Source: RGIG6165 sp045538835 (lineage in GTDB: Bacteria > Bacillota > Clostridia > Oscillospirales > Feifaniaceae). Taken from it: a stretch of DNA of 64,000 nucleotides. The notes beneath the pieces are model-generated. The model was not told where the DNA came from. It did no database searches and was given only the letters and a program-made list of their open reading frames with translations. The translations under genes were made by a program, and so were the position numbers. The stretch spans positions 91,439 through 155,438 of the forward strand of contig JAZQEF010000026.1 of the NCBI GenBank assembly GCA_045538835.1, in the 5' to 3' direction. How positions within the stretch are numbered: the first letter of the stretch is position 1; the number at the start of each line of letters is the position of its first letter. Of the stretch, positions 1 to 9,755 are shown piece after piece.

Positions 1-55
1 TGATAATATATTAAAAGCAAAATAATTGCAATATTTTTATCAGGAGGTTTTACTT

Positions 56-280
56 ATGAAGACAACAAAAATAATGCTCGGTTCCATAATGGATGTTAAA
101 GAATTTGTCAATATTGTTTCAAAATGTAACTATGACGTGGATATAGTTTCGGGAAGATATGTTGTGGATGCAAAATCCATAATGGGTCTTTTCGGACTGG
201 ATCTCTCAAAGGAACTTACTGTTCAGGCTCATACAGACAATGCCGACGAACTTTTTGAACAACTTGCAAAGTTCAATTAA
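56..280 (+). CDS. HPr-like protein without the usual phospho-histidine motif
   Basis: A 74-residue protein with the size and beta-alpha pattern of HPr (PTS phosphocarrier). The canonical active-site segment, in which a histidine precedes an Arg-Pro pair near residue 15, is replaced by GSIMDVK, so phosphotransfer through His15 is unlikely. The C-terminal half (LDLSKELTVQAH) resembles the HPr/Crh region around the regulatory serine. The start at 56 is chosen over an upstream in-frame ATG at 26 because a strong AGGAGG lies 8 bases before it. A terminator follows directly, so it is probably monocistronic. The family call is fairly sure; the function is unknown. Confidence 0.75.
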   Translation: MKTTKIMLGSIMDVKEFVNIVSKCNYDVDIVSGRYVVDAKSIMGLFGLDLSKELTVQAHTDNADELFEQLAKFN

Positions 281-316
281 AAAATGCCCACTGAACTTCA
301 GTGGGCATTTTTTAAT
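280..316. terminator. Rho-independent terminator after the HPr-like gene
   Basis: Perfect hairpin AATGCCCACTGAA / TTCAGTGGGCATT with an A-run before and a T-run after, so it can act in both directions. It separates the HPr-like gene from the carboxypeptidase gene. Confidence 0.9.
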
Positions 317-351
317 TAAAAACAGCATATGCTTTATCGGGAGTGATGCAT

Positions 352-1488
352 ATGTCCAAAAGAATTTTTACAGTAGCACTTTGTGTAATTTTAATGCTGA
401 CACCGATGAGCGCTTTTGCACAGGAGAATACACTTTCTCTGACCGCAAAAAGTGCAATACTTGTTGAAAAATCAAGCGGTAACGTCCTCTATGAAATGAA
501 TGCCGATGAGGCACTTCCGCCGGCAAGCGTGACTAAGATAATGACACTTCTGCTTGTGTTCGAAGCGATAGAGGCAGGCAGACTGTCCTATGAAGATATG
601 GTGCCCGTAAGCGCCTACGCCGCAGGAATGGGCGGCTCTCAGGCATATATGGAAGAGGGCGAAGAGATGAGCGTTGACGATATGCTCAAAGCCGTGTTTG
701 TATCCTCCTGCAATGATGCGGCAGTGGCGCTTGGTGAAAAGATATCGGGCAGTATAGATGTGTTTATTTCACTTATGAATGAAAGAGCATCGCAGCTCGG
801 TATGCAGAACACCTATTTTGAAAACTGTACGGGACTTGACGATACCAACCGCACAAGTGCAAGGGATATTGCAATTATGTCCCGCGAACTGATACAGTAC
901 CCCAAGGTACGTGAATATGCCACTATCTGGATGGACACAATAAGAAACGGAGAGTTCGGTCTCTCCAATACCAATAAACTTGTAAAGACATATAACGGCA
1001 TAACGGGACTAAAAACGGGCTTTACAAGCGAGGCTATGTACTGCCTCTCTGCCACCGCCGAGCGTGACGGAATGGAACTTATTGCAGTAGTACTCGGCTG
1101 TCCCTCGTCGAATGACCGTTTTAACGATGCCGCTTCACTGCTGAGTTACGGTTTTGCAAACTACGGTGTCGTATCATATGAACTTCCGCACATTGCGGAT
1201 CTCAAAGTGGAACGAGGCAAAAATAATCTTGTCAAAGTGGCGGCAGATGTACCGTCTGTAACCTCATTAGTCAAAAAAGGCGAGAGTGCAGAGATAACGG
1301 CCAGGATAGATATGCCTAAAAGCATAAAAGCGCCTGCGGCAAAAGGCACAGCAGTGGGAAAAGTGTCGTATTATCTGGGTGAAAATTTGATGTGCGAAAG
1401 CGATATCGTCACGACAGAAGAAGTGCGGGAAAAGAGCGTTGTTGACTGGATATGTCAGATATGGCTCGTTATAATGGGTAAGCATTGA
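352..1488 (+). CDS. dacF: D-alanyl-D-alanine carboxypeptidase (DacF/PBP5 family)
   Basis: Low-molecular-weight penicillin-binding protein that trims the terminal D-Ala of peptidoglycan stem peptides outside the membrane. A signal peptide (about residues 1-24, ending SAFAQ) is followed by the serine peptidase S11 motifs: SVTK (SxxK nucleophile), SCN (SxN) and KTG. A PBP5-type C-terminal beta domain and a terminal hydrophobic helix (DWICQIWLVIMG), probably a membrane anchor, complete it. At 378 residues it has the usual family length. Start 352 is preferred over GTG 343 because GGGAG lies about 8 bases upstream. In spore formers this family includes DacF and DacB; the assignment to DacF is approximate. 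Confidence 0.88.
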   Translation: MSKRIFTVALCVILMLTPMSAFAQENTLSLTAKSAILVEKSSGNVLYEMNADEALPPASVTKIMTLLLVFEAIEAGRLSYEDMVPVSAYAAGMGGSQAYMEEGEEMSVDDMLKAVFVSSCNDAAVALGEKISGSIDVFISLMNERASQLGMQNTYFENCTGLDDTNRTSARDIAIMSRELIQYPKVREYATIWMDTIRNGEFGLSNTNKLVKTYNGITGLKTGFTSEAMYCLSATAERDGMELIAVVLGCPSSNDRFNDAASLLSYGFANYGVVSYELPHIADLKVERGKNNLVKVAADVPSVTSLVKKGESAEITARIDMPKSIKAPAAKGTAVGKVSYYLGENLMCESDIVTTEEVREKSVVDWICQIWLVIMGKH

Positions 1489-1512
1489 CTTTTTGAATAA
1501 ATCGATTATAAT
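1485..1512 (+). promoter_or_regulatory. Sigma-A-type promoter for pgi
   Basis: TTGACT (1485-1490), 16-base spacer, TATAAT (1507-1512), about 40 bases before the pgi start. The -35 box overlaps the stop codon of the carboxypeptidase gene. Confidence 0.6.
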
Positions 1513-1550
1513 GTAAGAAGATAAATTCCAGGTATAACCGGAGGTAAAAA

Positions 1551-2894
1551 ATGGCTATTAAATTAAATGACAGCAGGCTTGCTCCTTTTGTCAGCGAAAA
1601 CGAAATACAGGAAATGAGTGCGCTTGTTAAGTGTGCACACGATCTCATAGAGAATAAAGAGGGCGCAGGAAACGAGTTTACGGGTTTCATCGACCTTCCC
1701 AGAGATTATAACAGAGAAGAGTTTGATGAGATAATCAAAACCGCTCAGAAGATACGCTCTGACAGCGATGTTCTTGTTGTTATCGGTATCGGCGGTTCAT
1801 ATCTCGGCGCGAGAAGCGCTATTGAACTTGTAAAGGGTATGTTCCACAACGAACTCAATCTTGAGGATCCTCAGATATACTATGTCGGCAACAATATGAG
1901 TGCCGAATATGTCAATGACATTCTTGCTCTCTGCGAGGGTAAAGAGGTGTCTCTCAATGTTATATCAAAGTCGGGCACGACTACCGAGCCTGCTATAGCA
2001 TTCAGAATATTCCGCAAGATGCTCGAAGAAAAGTACGGCAAGGAAGAGGCTGCAAAGCGTATCTACTGCACGACAGATGCTTCAAAGGGTGCACTGCGTG
2101 CAACTTGCGAAAAGAACGGCTATAAAACATTTGTTATCCCCGACAATATCGGCGGCAGATATTCTGTTCTCACCCCCGTAGGTCTTCTTCCTATGGCTGT
2201 TGCGGGTATGGACATAGAAGCCGTTATGAACGGCGCTTTTGATGCCATGAAAGACTTCTCTGTATGCGACCTTGAAAAGAATGCTGCATACAGATATGCG
2301 GCTATCCGCAATATCCTTTATAACAAGGGCAAAACTATCGAAATATACACTGCGTATGAACCGAGATTTACCTGCATCAATGAGTTTTTAAAGCAGCTTT
2401 ACGGTGAGAGTGAAGGTAAGAATCAGAAGGGCATTTTCCCTGCATCCGTTATAAATTCTACAGACCTTCATTCGATGGGACAGTATGTTCAGGAGGGCAG
2501 ACGTGATATATTTGAAAGCGTTATCCACGTTGCAAAGGTTGGTAACGATATCACTATCCCCGATGATGATGCTGAGAGCGGTGACGGAATGTTCTTCTTA
2601 AACTCAAGAAAACTCAGTTTTGTAAACGAAAAGGCATATCAGGGCACGGTTTTGGCGCATACAGACGGCGGTGTTCCCAGCCTTTCTATTGAAATGCCCG
2701 AAATCAATGAATATGAGTACGGTTATCTCGTATACTTCTTTGAAAAGGCGTGTGCGGTATCGGGATATCTTCTTGGTGTAAACCCGTTTAATCAGCCCGG
2801 TGTAGAGGGTTACAAGAACAATATGTACGCCCTTTTAGGCAAGCCCGGCTATGAAGAACTTGCAAAAGAACTTGAGGCAAGAATAGACAAATAA
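1551..2894 (+). CDS. pgi: Glucose-6-phosphate isomerase
   Basis: Interconverts glucose-6-phosphate and fructose-6-phosphate in the cytoplasm (glycolysis/gluconeogenesis). The sequence shows the SIS-type sugar-phosphate segment (IGIGGSYLGARSA), the SKSGTTTEPA loop, the GGRYSVLTPVG signature and QGRRDIFES near the active site. At 447 residues it is the short bacterial Firmicute form. A GGAGG lies before the ATG, and its own promoter lies upstream. No terminator is obvious after it; the next gene has its own promoter. Confidence 0.97.
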   Translation: MAIKLNDSRLAPFVSENEIQEMSALVKCAHDLIENKEGAGNEFTGFIDLPRDYNREEFDEIIKTAQKIRSDSDVLVVIGIGGSYLGARSAIELVKGMFHNELNLEDPQIYYVGNNMSAEYVNDILALCEGKEVSLNVISKSGTTTEPAIAFRIFRKMLEEKYGKEEAAKRIYCTTDASKGALRATCEKNGYKTFVIPDNIGGRYSVLTPVGLLPMAVAGMDIEAVMNGAFDAMKDFSVCDLEKNAAYRYAAIRNILYNKGKTIEIYTAYEPRFTCINEFLKQLYGESEGKNQKGIFPASVINSTDLHSMGQYVQEGRRDIFESVIHVAKVGNDITIPDDDAESGDGMFFLNSRKLSFVNEKAYQGTVLAHTDGGVPSLSIEMPEINEYEYGYLVYFFEKACAVSGYLLGVNPFNQPGVEGYKNNMYALLGKPGYEELAKELEARIDK

Positions 2895-2924
2895 AAAAAT
2901 CATAACAGAATTGCCATTTTTCGG

Positions 2925-2953
2925 TTGAAATGTTCGGCGTGTTATTGTATTAT
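2925..2953 (+). promoter_or_regulatory. Sigma-A-type promoter upstream of the small P-loop gene
   Basis: TTGAAA (2925-2930), exactly 17 bases, then TATTAT (2948-2953), about 70 bases before the ATG at 3022. Confidence 0.6.
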
Positions 2954-3021
2954 ATAGATAAGGGTAGTATACCCCGTCAAAATAGCAAGCCGCATCAACT
3001 GTGGCAGAATAGGAGATAAAT

Positions 3022-3441
3022 ATGGTTCAGGTTATTATCGGAAAAAAAGGCAGCGGAAAGACAAAAATGCTTATAGAAATGGTCAACAAGGCAGCTGCTG
3101 AGACTAAGGGAAATGTTGTCTGCATCGAGCAGGATATGATTCTTACATACGATATTTCTTCTTCCGTTAGACTTATAGAAGCAAGTTCATATAAAATAAA
3201 GGGTTACGATGCTCTCTACGGTTTCCTTGCAGGAGTTATGGCGAGAGACTATGATGCTACTGAGATCTTCCTTGACGGTATCAAGAAGATAGGCGGTACG
3301 GATATGAATGAAATGGCTGCTTTCCTTGAAAAAGCAGAAGTGCTTACAAATGCAAACAATCTCACACTTGTTGTGACTGTTTCTTACGATGAAAGCGAAG
3401 TTCCCGAAGGCATTAAGAAGTACATAGTAAACCATCACTAA
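3022..3441 (+). CDS. Small P-loop ATP-binding protein of unknown role
   Basis: A 139-residue protein beginning with a Walker A motif, IIGKKGSGKTK (residues 4-14), and a possible Walker B strand around residues 79-85 (EIFLDGI). It is too short for a full AAA+ or RecA module. Homologues in Clostridia are sometimes labelled PilT-like, but no pilus gene is nearby and that label is not supported here. It has its own promoter and a terminator directly after, so it is probably transcribed alone. Nucleotide binding is likely; the substrate is unknown. Confidence 0.7.
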   Translation: MVQVIIGKKGSGKTKMLIEMVNKAAAETKGNVVCIEQDMILTYDISSSVRLIEASSYKIKGYDALYGFLAGVMARDYDATEIFLDGIKKIGGTDMNEMAAFLEKAEVLTNANNLTLVVTVSYDESEVPEGIKKYIVNHH

Positions 3442-3462
3442 TATAAAATTTAAACATTCAGC

Positions 3463-3493
3463 AGGGTAGGACAAAAATCCTACCCTCTTTTTA
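3463..3493 (+). terminator. Rho-independent terminator
   Basis: Stem AGGGTAGGA / TCCTACCCT with a 6-base loop, followed by CTTTTTAT, 22 bases after the P-loop gene. Confidence 0.85.
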
Positions 3494-3565
3494 TATATTT
3501 ATATATTGATATATAAAAGAATATTTGATAAAATAATATATTATTTGATAAGTTAGGTGAAATCG

Positions 3566-4921
3566 GTGTACGGCGAATATATCAAAAGGGTAGCTGCTCT
3601 CGGCGGCGGAAAAGCGATGATAATAACCTTTGGCTGTCAGCAGAACGAGGCGGACAGTGATAAACTTCGCGGTATGCTTGCATCTATGGGCTATGCTCCT
3701 ACAGAGTGCAGGGAAGAAGCTGATGTTATAGTGCTCAACACCTGCGCGGTGAGGGAGCATGCGGAACTTCGTGTTTTCGGAATACTCGGTGCGCTCAAAG
3801 CGCTTAAAAGGAGTAAACCGTCGCTTGTTATAGCAGTCTGCGGATGTATGGTCCAGCAGGAGCATATTGCAAACGATATAAGCAAAAAATACGATCAGGT
3901 CGATATAATCTTCGGCACACATTCGAGAGAAAAATTTCCCGAAATGCTATATGAGGTGCTGCAGGGAAGAAGGGTCCAAAAAGATCTTGCGGAGAACGAA
4001 AATGATTTAGGTGAAGACATTCCCGTTGTCAGAAAGAATAAGTTTTCTGCCCTTGTTACGATAATGTACGGCTGCAACAACTTCTGCACCTACTGTATCG
4101 TGCCGTATGTCAGGGGGCGCGAGCGCAGCAGAAGAAGTGAAAACATTATTTCTGAGATAACGGAACTTGTCGCTGACGGGTGTAAGGAGATCATGCTTCT
4201 CGGTCAGAATGTGAATTCTTACGGTAAAGACCTTGAGGGTGAGTGTAACTTTGCAACACTGCTTCGGAAAGTCAATGCGATACCCGGTGACTTTTTGATA
4301 CGCTTTATGTCAAGCCACCCCAAAGATATAACAAACGAAGTCATAGATGCTATGGCGGAGTGTGAAAAGGTAGAGCGGCATCTGCATCTTCCCGTTCAGT
4401 GCGGAAGCGACAGGCTGCTTAAGATAATGAATCGCCGCTACACTTGCGAGGTGTATGAAAAGATAATCGCATATGCCCGTGAGAAGATGCCTGATTTGGC
4501 AGTCACAAGCGATATGATAATTGGATTCCCCGGTGAAACGGATGAGGATTTTGAAGATACGCTTTCGCTTATAAAAAGAGTGCGTTTTGACTCGGCTTAC
4601 ACATTTATCTATTCGCGCCGAAAAGGCACACCCGCCTATTCAATGGATAATCAGGTGCCGCAGTCTGTCAAGAGTGAGAGGATGGACAGATTTATGCAGG
4701 TGCAGAATGATATATCAAAAGAGATAAATAAGGCTCTGGAAGGCACTGTTCAAAGGGTGCTTGTGGAGGGTGTCAGCAAAAATGATGATACGGTAATGGG
4801 TGCTCACACAAGCGGAGGGAAAACTGTCAATTTCAAGTGTGATAAATCACTTATCGGTCAGTTTGTAAATGTAAAAATAACTCAGGCGAAAACATTTTCG
4901 CTTTGGGGAGAAATAGTTTAA
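3566..4921 (+). CDS. miaB: tRNA-2-methylthio-N6-dimethylallyladenosine synthase
   Basis: Radical SAM methylthiotransferase that adds the 2-methylthio group to i6A37 of tRNAs. It acts after MiaA, which lies in the same cluster at 9752. The N-terminal UPF0004 domain has its cluster cysteines in FGCQQN, NTCAV and CGCMVQQ. The radical SAM motif is GCNNFCTYC, followed by VRGRERSR, and a C-terminal TRAM domain is present. Two GTG starts are possible: 3557 has no ribosome site, while 3566 has AGGTGA five bases upstream and is preferred. It opens the miaB-ylbF-mutS-mutL-miaA-hfq run. Confidence 0.95.
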   Translation: MYGEYIKRVAALGGGKAMIITFGCQQNEADSDKLRGMLASMGYAPTECREEADVIVLNTCAVREHAELRVFGILGALKALKRSKPSLVIAVCGCMVQQEHIANDISKKYDQVDIIFGTHSREKFPEMLYEVLQGRRVQKDLAENENDLGEDIPVVRKNKFSALVTIMYGCNNFCTYCIVPYVRGRERSRRSENIISEITELVADGCKEIMLLGQNVNSYGKDLEGECNFATLLRKVNAIPGDFLIRFMSSHPKDITNEVIDAMAECEKVERHLHLPVQCGSDRLLKIMNRRYTCEVYEKIIAYAREKMPDLAVTSDMIIGFPGETDEDFEDTLSLIKRVRFDSAYTFIYSRRKGTPAYSMDNQVPQSVKSERMDRFMQVQNDISKEINKALEGTVQRVLVEGVSKNDDTVMGAHTSGGKTVNFKCDKSLIGQFVNVKITQAKTFSLWGEIV

Positions 4922-4933
4922 GGAGATATAAAA

Positions 4934-5320
4934 ATGGCAACAATTCAGGAACTCGCACATCAGCTCGGAGCAGAGCTTGCAAAAAATGAGGCAGTTGTAA
5001 AATTACAGGCTGCTGCAAAGGAACAGGAGACTGATCTCGAACTTCAGAAAGCGCTTATGGAATTTGAGGGCTTAAGAAATGAACTCGTAACTAAGAGCGG
5101 CGAGGGTGACAATGAAGCGGCTGAAAAGCTCACACAGGACCTCACTGCACTTCAGGCAAAGATACTCGAAATGAAGTCCATGAAGGAATACTACACTGCA
5201 AGAGAAACTGTAGAAGCATTGATGAATGATGTATACGGTATCCTCAACTTCTATATCACAGGGGAAGAACCTCATTCATGCGGTGGGGATTGCAGTTCTT
5301 GCAGTAGTTGTAATCACTGA
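4934..5320 (+). CDS. YlbF family protein with a cysteine-rich tail
   Basis: A 128-residue alpha-helical protein of the YlbF/YmcA family, helical throughout residues 1-105. In Bacillus, members form a complex with YaaT that carries Fe-S clusters and influences RNase Y, sporulation and competence. The C-terminus (CGGDCSSCSSCNH) has five cysteines in the last 16 residues, which fits metal or cluster binding as reported for the Bacillus complex. The ATG follows AAGGAGAT. It sits 12 bases after miaB and 23 before mutS, so it is co-transcribed. Confidence 0.82.
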   Translation: MATIQELAHQLGAELAKNEAVVKLQAAAKEQETDLELQKALMEFEGLRNELVTKSGEGDNEAAEKLTQDLTALQAKILEMKSMKEYYTARETVEALMNDVYGILNFYITGEEPHSCGGDCSSCSSCNH

Positions 5321-5343
5321 TATTAACAAAACAGAGGTGCAAA

Positions 5344-7950
5344 ATGGCTGAACTTACGCCGATGATGAGACAGTATCTGTCTATAAAAGAAAAAAATCCG
5401 GACTCGATACTGTTTTTCCGTCTGGGCGATTTTTATGAGATGTTTTTTGATGATGCCAGACTGGTGTCAAAGGAACTTGATCTTGTGCTCACAGGTAAAG
5501 ATTGCGGTCTTGAAGAGCGCGCTCCCATGTGCGGCATTCCGTATCACAGTTCCGAGAACTACATAGCACGTCTTGTGGCAAAAGGCTATAAAGTGGCGAT
5601 ATGCGAACAGGTGCAGGATCCCAAAGAGGCAAAAGGTCTTGTTGAGAGAGACATCATAAGAATTGTAACACCGGGTACGGTGACGGAAGCGTCAATGCTC
5701 GATGAGAACAGAAACAATTACATAATGGCTCTGCGTGTGTTCAAAAAGACTGCTGTACTTTCGTTTGCGGACATATCTACGGGTGAACTTACTGCAACTT
5801 CGGTAGATGTGTCGGAGAGTGTGACCGATGCAATTCTGAATGAAACAGGCAGATATTCCCCCAGAGAGGCGCTTGTCTACGGTGAGGGTGATGTAAATAA
5901 AGTTATTGAACTTCTGCGTGAAAAATTCTCATGCCCCGTCTGTACATTCACAAGGGAAGAACTCTCTGAAGAGCAGGAAAAGGCACTTCTTGAAAAGTAT
6001 TTTGATAAAAAATATATAAAAAGTTGCGGTCTCTCTGACATTGAGGGCGGCAATACGGTTATAGCAATGCTTCTGCGCTATCTTGAAGATATGCAGAAGA
6101 TGGATCTTGATAACATACGTGAGATAAATGTCTATGACAGCGGCAGTTATATGCAGCTTGATCTTGGCTCAAGGCGCAACCTTGAACTCTGTGAAACGAT
6201 GCGCAGGGGCGAGAAAAAAGGCTCGCTTTTATGGGTGCTTGACAAGACGGTGACGCCTATGGGCGGCAGACTTATCAGACATTGGATAGAAAAGCCTCTC
6301 TGCGATGCGAATGCCATCACCGCAAGACACAATTCCGTATCAACTCTTCTTGCCGAGAATAAGGACAGGGAGAGAATGATAGAATGTCTTAAAGACGTGT
6401 GCGATATGGAGCGTATCATTTCCCGCATAACACTTAAGACGGCGAATGCGCGTGATCTTAAAGCGCTTCAGAGGGCGGCGGAAAAACTGCTCGTTTTGAA
6501 AAACGAACTTGCAGGCTATAATAACGGACTTTTAGGCAAGATAAACAGCGAACTTGATCCGCTTGAAGATCTGGCTGTACTGCTTGACAGCGCCATTGTC
6601 GATGAACCGCCTTATGCTATCCGTGAGGGAGAAATTATCAAAAAAGGCTTTGATAAAGACGTTGATGAATTGCGTTCGCTCGTAAAGGGAAGCAGGGAAG
6701 TGCTTCTCAAAATGGAAGCAGATGAGAAAGAACGTACAGGCATAAAAACGCTGAAAATAAGTTTCAATAAAGTTTTCGGATACTATATTGAAGTGTCGAA
6801 CTCATATAAAAACAGCGTTCCTCCCGAATACATAAGAAAGCAGACGCTTACCAACGGCGAACGCTTTATTACTGAGGAACTGAAAATTCTCGAAGATAAG
6901 ATACTCTCTGCAAAAGAAAAGGTTGTAGCGCTTGAGTATGATATTTTCTGCACGGTAAGAGATACGATAGAAAAATCGGCGCAGAGGATAAAACTTACGG
7001 CATATGCAGTTGCAAGGCTAGATGTTCTGTGCAGTTTTGCAACCGTTGCCAAAAACGGCAGGTATGTCCGTCCCGACATTTCGGCAGACGGAAGTCTTAC
7101 GATAAAGGACGGCAGACATCCCGTAGTTGAAAAGATGCTGAAAAATTCTCTGTTTGTGCCCAATGATACGGTGCTCGATTGCAAAGAAAACCGTCTTGCA
7201 ATAATCACAGGTCCCAATATGGCAGGTAAGTCCACGTATATGAGACAGGTGGCGGTACTTTGTCTTATGTCACAGGCAGGCTCATTTGTGCCTGCGGCAG
7301 ATGCAAAATTGCCGATAATCGACAAGATATTTACAAGAGTAGGTGCATCCGATGACCTTGCGGCAGGACAGTCGACCTTTATGGTAGAGATGACCGAGGT
7401 TGCATATATTCTGAAAAATGCCACGAAGGACAGTCTGCTCATTCTTGATGAGATAGGCAGAGGAACAAGCACCTTTGACGGTATGAGTATAGCAAGGGCA
7501 GTCATTGAGTATGCCGCATCAAACAAACTTGGGGCTAAGACTCTGTTTGCGACACACTATCATGAACTAACTGCACTTGAGGGAAAGATAAACGGTGTCA
7601 AGAACTACAATATTGCGGTCAAAAAACGCGGTGACGATATTATCTTCCTGCGCCGTATAGTAAGAGGCGGCACAGATGACAGTTACGGTATCGAAGTTGC
7701 CAAACTGGCGGGCGTACCGCAGATGATAATAGACCGCGCAAAAGAGATTCTGGAAGAACTTGAAAGCGGCAGAACTACACAGACTGAAGTTGTGTACGCA
7801 TCAGCAGATGAGGATGCACAGATAACGCTTGGCGGCAGGGCGAAGGATGATTTTGTCGAAAAGATAAAGTATCTTGATATAGATACGCTCACGCCTATCG
7901 AAAGTATGAATTTGTTATATAAAATTAAAGAAGAGGCAAAGGGACTCTGA
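5344..7950 (+). CDS. mutS: DNA mismatch repair protein MutS
   Basis: Mismatch-recognition ATPase of post-replicative repair. At 868 residues it is the standard MutS1 length. The N-terminal mismatch-binding motif FFRLGDFYEMF contains the conserved Phe-x-Glu. The connector, lever and clamp domains follow. The ABC-type ATPase has Walker A GPNMAGKSTYMRQ (about residues 621-633), signature/Walker B LLILDEIGRGTSTFDG and ATHYHEL. The C-terminal segment ends in a short helix (ESMNLLYKIKEEA), a tetramer/clamp-binding region. Its stop codon overlaps the mutL start by one base, showing translational coupling. Confidence 0.98.
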   Translation: MAELTPMMRQYLSIKEKNPDSILFFRLGDFYEMFFDDARLVSKELDLVLTGKDCGLEERAPMCGIPYHSSENYIARLVAKGYKVAICEQVQDPKEAKGLVERDIIRIVTPGTVTEASMLDENRNNYIMALRVFKKTAVLSFADISTGELTATSVDVSESVTDAILNETGRYSPREALVYGEGDVNKVIELLREKFSCPVCTFTREELSEEQEKALLEKYFDKKYIKSCGLSDIEGGNTVIAMLLRYLEDMQKMDLDNIREINVYDSGSYMQLDLGSRRNLELCETMRRGEKKGSLLWVLDKTVTPMGGRLIRHWIEKPLCDANAITARHNSVSTLLAENKDRERMIECLKDVCDMERIISRITLKTANARDLKALQRAAEKLLVLKNELAGYNNGLLGKINSELDPLEDLAVLLDSAIVDEPPYAIREGEIIKKGFDKDVDELRSLVKGSREVLLKMEADEKERTGIKTLKISFNKVFGYYIEVSNSYKNSVPPEYIRKQTLTNGERFITEELKILEDKILSAKEKVVALEYDIFCTVRDTIEKSAQRIKLTAYAVARLDVLCSFATVAKNGRYVRPDISADGSLTIKDGRHPVVEKMLKNSLFVPNDTVLDCKENRLAIITGPNMAGKSTYMRQVAVLCLMSQAGSFVPAADAKLPIIDKIFTRVGASDDLAAGQSTFMVEMTEVAYILKNATKDSLLILDEIGRGTSTFDGMSIARAVIEYAASNKLGAKTLFATHYHELTALEGKINGVKNYNIAVKKRGDDIIFLRRIVRGGTDDSYGIEVAKLAGVPQMIIDRAKEILEELESGRTTQTEVVYASADEDAQITLGGRAKDDFVEKIKYLDIDTLTPIESMNLLYKIKEEAKGL

Positions 7951-9755
7951 TGGGAATTATAAGTGTGCTGTCGAAACAGCTTGCAAATTTAATAGCTGCA
8001 GGTGAGGTTGTTGAAAGACCTGCTTCGGTCGTTAAGGAACTCTGTGAAAACTCACTTGATGCGGGTGCTGATACGATAACGGTCGAAATAAAGGGCGGCG
8101 GCGCGCTTTTTATAAGGGTGTCGGATAACGGCTGCGGTATGGCGGCAGATGATGCGGTGCTCGCATTTTCAAGACACGCCACAAGCAAACTTTCCAAAGA
8201 GGAACAACTGTCGGGCATCTCAACTATGGGATTTCGCGGTGAAGCGCTTGCGGCGATATCTGCAGTTTCAAAGGTCGAACTTCTGACAAGGCAAAAGTCG
8301 AGTGAAGAGGGGGTGCTCGTCATCGCTGAGGGCGGTGAGGTGTCGCAGCCTGAGGCAGTCGGCTGTCCCGTCGGAACGACTGTAATTATTAAAGACTTAT
8401 TTTTTAATACGCCTGCAAGACTTAAATTTCTCAAAAAAGACAATACGGAAGCGGCGGCAATCGAAAGTTTTGTTCAGAAACTTGCTATTGCCCGCAGTGA
8501 TGTGGCGTTTGAACTTATAAAAGACGGAAAGAGCGTGCTTCTCACTGACGGCAGCAGTATGAAGTCGGCGGTATATGATGTCTTCGGCGATGCGCTTGCA
8601 GATGATATGCTGCCTGTGGATTATGAATACGAGGGTGTCACGGTAAAAGGTTTTATCGGCAGGCCCGAAGTGTCAAGACCGTCGAGAAAACTGCAGTTTT
8701 TCTCGGTCAACGGCAGAGTCATACGCTCGCTCGTTTTTCAGAGGGCTGTGGAAGAGGCGCTCAAAAACTCGCTTATGCAGGGTAAGTATCCGATATGCGC
8801 ACTTGATGTGGCGGTGTCCTTTAACGGTGTTGATGTGAATGTTCATCCGTCAAAACTTGAAATCAAGTTTGCAGATGAGCGCAAGATGTACGACGCAGTA
8901 TATTTTGCTGTGAAAAATACATTTTTTGACGACACCCAGAGGCCAACCTTCAAACTTCCCGAAACAAAAGCGTATACACGATTTGACGGGGATTTTGAAG
9001 CACCTGTACAGACAGAACTTCGCACCGATTATTCTCAGTGGTCATACACAAAGAGTGAGCCGGCTGTCCAAGCACCAAGTGTAACAGATAATTTTGCAAA
9101 AGAAATGGCAAAACTCAAGGCACAGGTTGAAGAGGCAAAAAAGGAGCAGGTTATTCCAAGACCTCAGCCTGTTAAAGAAGAAAAGAAAATACCCGACTTT
9201 CGTTTTGTTGGCGAGGTATTTAAAACATATATAATCGCAGAACTTGAAGATGAGGTGCTTATTATAGATAAGCACGCCGCGAAAGAACGTATGCTTTTTG
9301 ACAAACTTAAAAGCGGCAGGGGGGAGAGGTATTCGCAGGCACTTATTTCACCGATTGCACTATATCTCTCAAAAGAAGAAAAAAATGCAGTAACCCAAAA
9401 TATGTCTTTCTTCTCATCTATGGGTTTTGAACTTGAGGATTTTGGTGACGATAGTCTCCTTATGCGCGGCGTGCCGTCAGATATAAATGCGCCTGATGCG
9501 GAGGCTATGGTGGTCGAAGCCGCAGGTAAACTGCTCGAGGGCAGGCGTGATGCAACCCCCGACATATACGACGACATTATGCATTCAATGGCGTGCAAGG
9601 CGGCAATTAAGGGCGGTCAGCACAATGCAGACGGGGATCTGTGTGCGCTTGTAGCAGAACTGCTCTCATTGCCCGATATAAAGCATTGTCCTCACGGCAG
9701 ACCTGTCGCAATGAGTATGACCAGGTCATATTTTGAAAGCAGGTTTAAAAGATGA
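7950..9755 (+). CDS. mutL: DNA mismatch repair protein MutL
   Basis: GHKL ATPase that couples MutS to strand incision. N-terminal motifs: GEVVERPASVVKELCENSLD (ATP-binding helix), DNGCGM and TMGFRGEAL. The C-terminal domain carries the endonuclease signature DKHAAKERMLFD (DQHAxxER type), ACKAAIKGGQ and CPHGRP, so this MutL should nick DNA itself, consistent with the absence of mutH. At 601 residues its length is normal. Start and stop overlaps with mutS (1 base) and miaA (4 bases) mark one operon. Confidence 0.97.
   Translation: MGIISVLSKQLANLIAAGEVVERPASVVKELCENSLDAGADTITVEIKGGGALFIRVSDNGCGMAADDAVLAFSRHATSKLSKEEQLSGISTMGFRGEALAAISAVSKVELLTRQKSSEEGVLVIAEGGEVSQPEAVGCPVGTTVIIKDLFFNTPARLKFLKKDNTEAAAIESFVQKLAIARSDVAFELIKDGKSVLLTDGSSMKSAVYDVFGDALADDMLPVDYEYEGVTVKGFIGRPEVSRPSRKLQFFSVNGRVIRSLVFQRAVEEALKNSLMQGKYPICALDVAVSFNGVDVNVHPSKLEIKFADERKMYDAVYFAVKNTFFDDTQRPTFKLPETKAYTRFDGDFEAPVQTELRTDYSQWSYTKSEPAVQAPSVTDNFAKEMAKLKAQVEEAKKEQVIPRPQPVKEEKKIPDFRFVGEVFKTYIIAELEDEVLIIDKHAAKERMLFDKLKSGRGERYSQALISPIALYLSKEEKNAVTQNMSFFSSMGFELEDFGDDSLLMRGVPSDINAPDAEAMVVEAAGKLLEGRRDATPDIYDDIMHSMACKAAIKGGQHNADGDLCALVAELLSLPDIKHCPHGRPVAMSMTRSYFESRFKR

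Noticed and set aside
6783..7526. Minus-strand 247-codon reading frame inside mutS
   Set aside because: Entirely antisense to conserved MutS codons, serine-rich shadow composition, no ribosome site.
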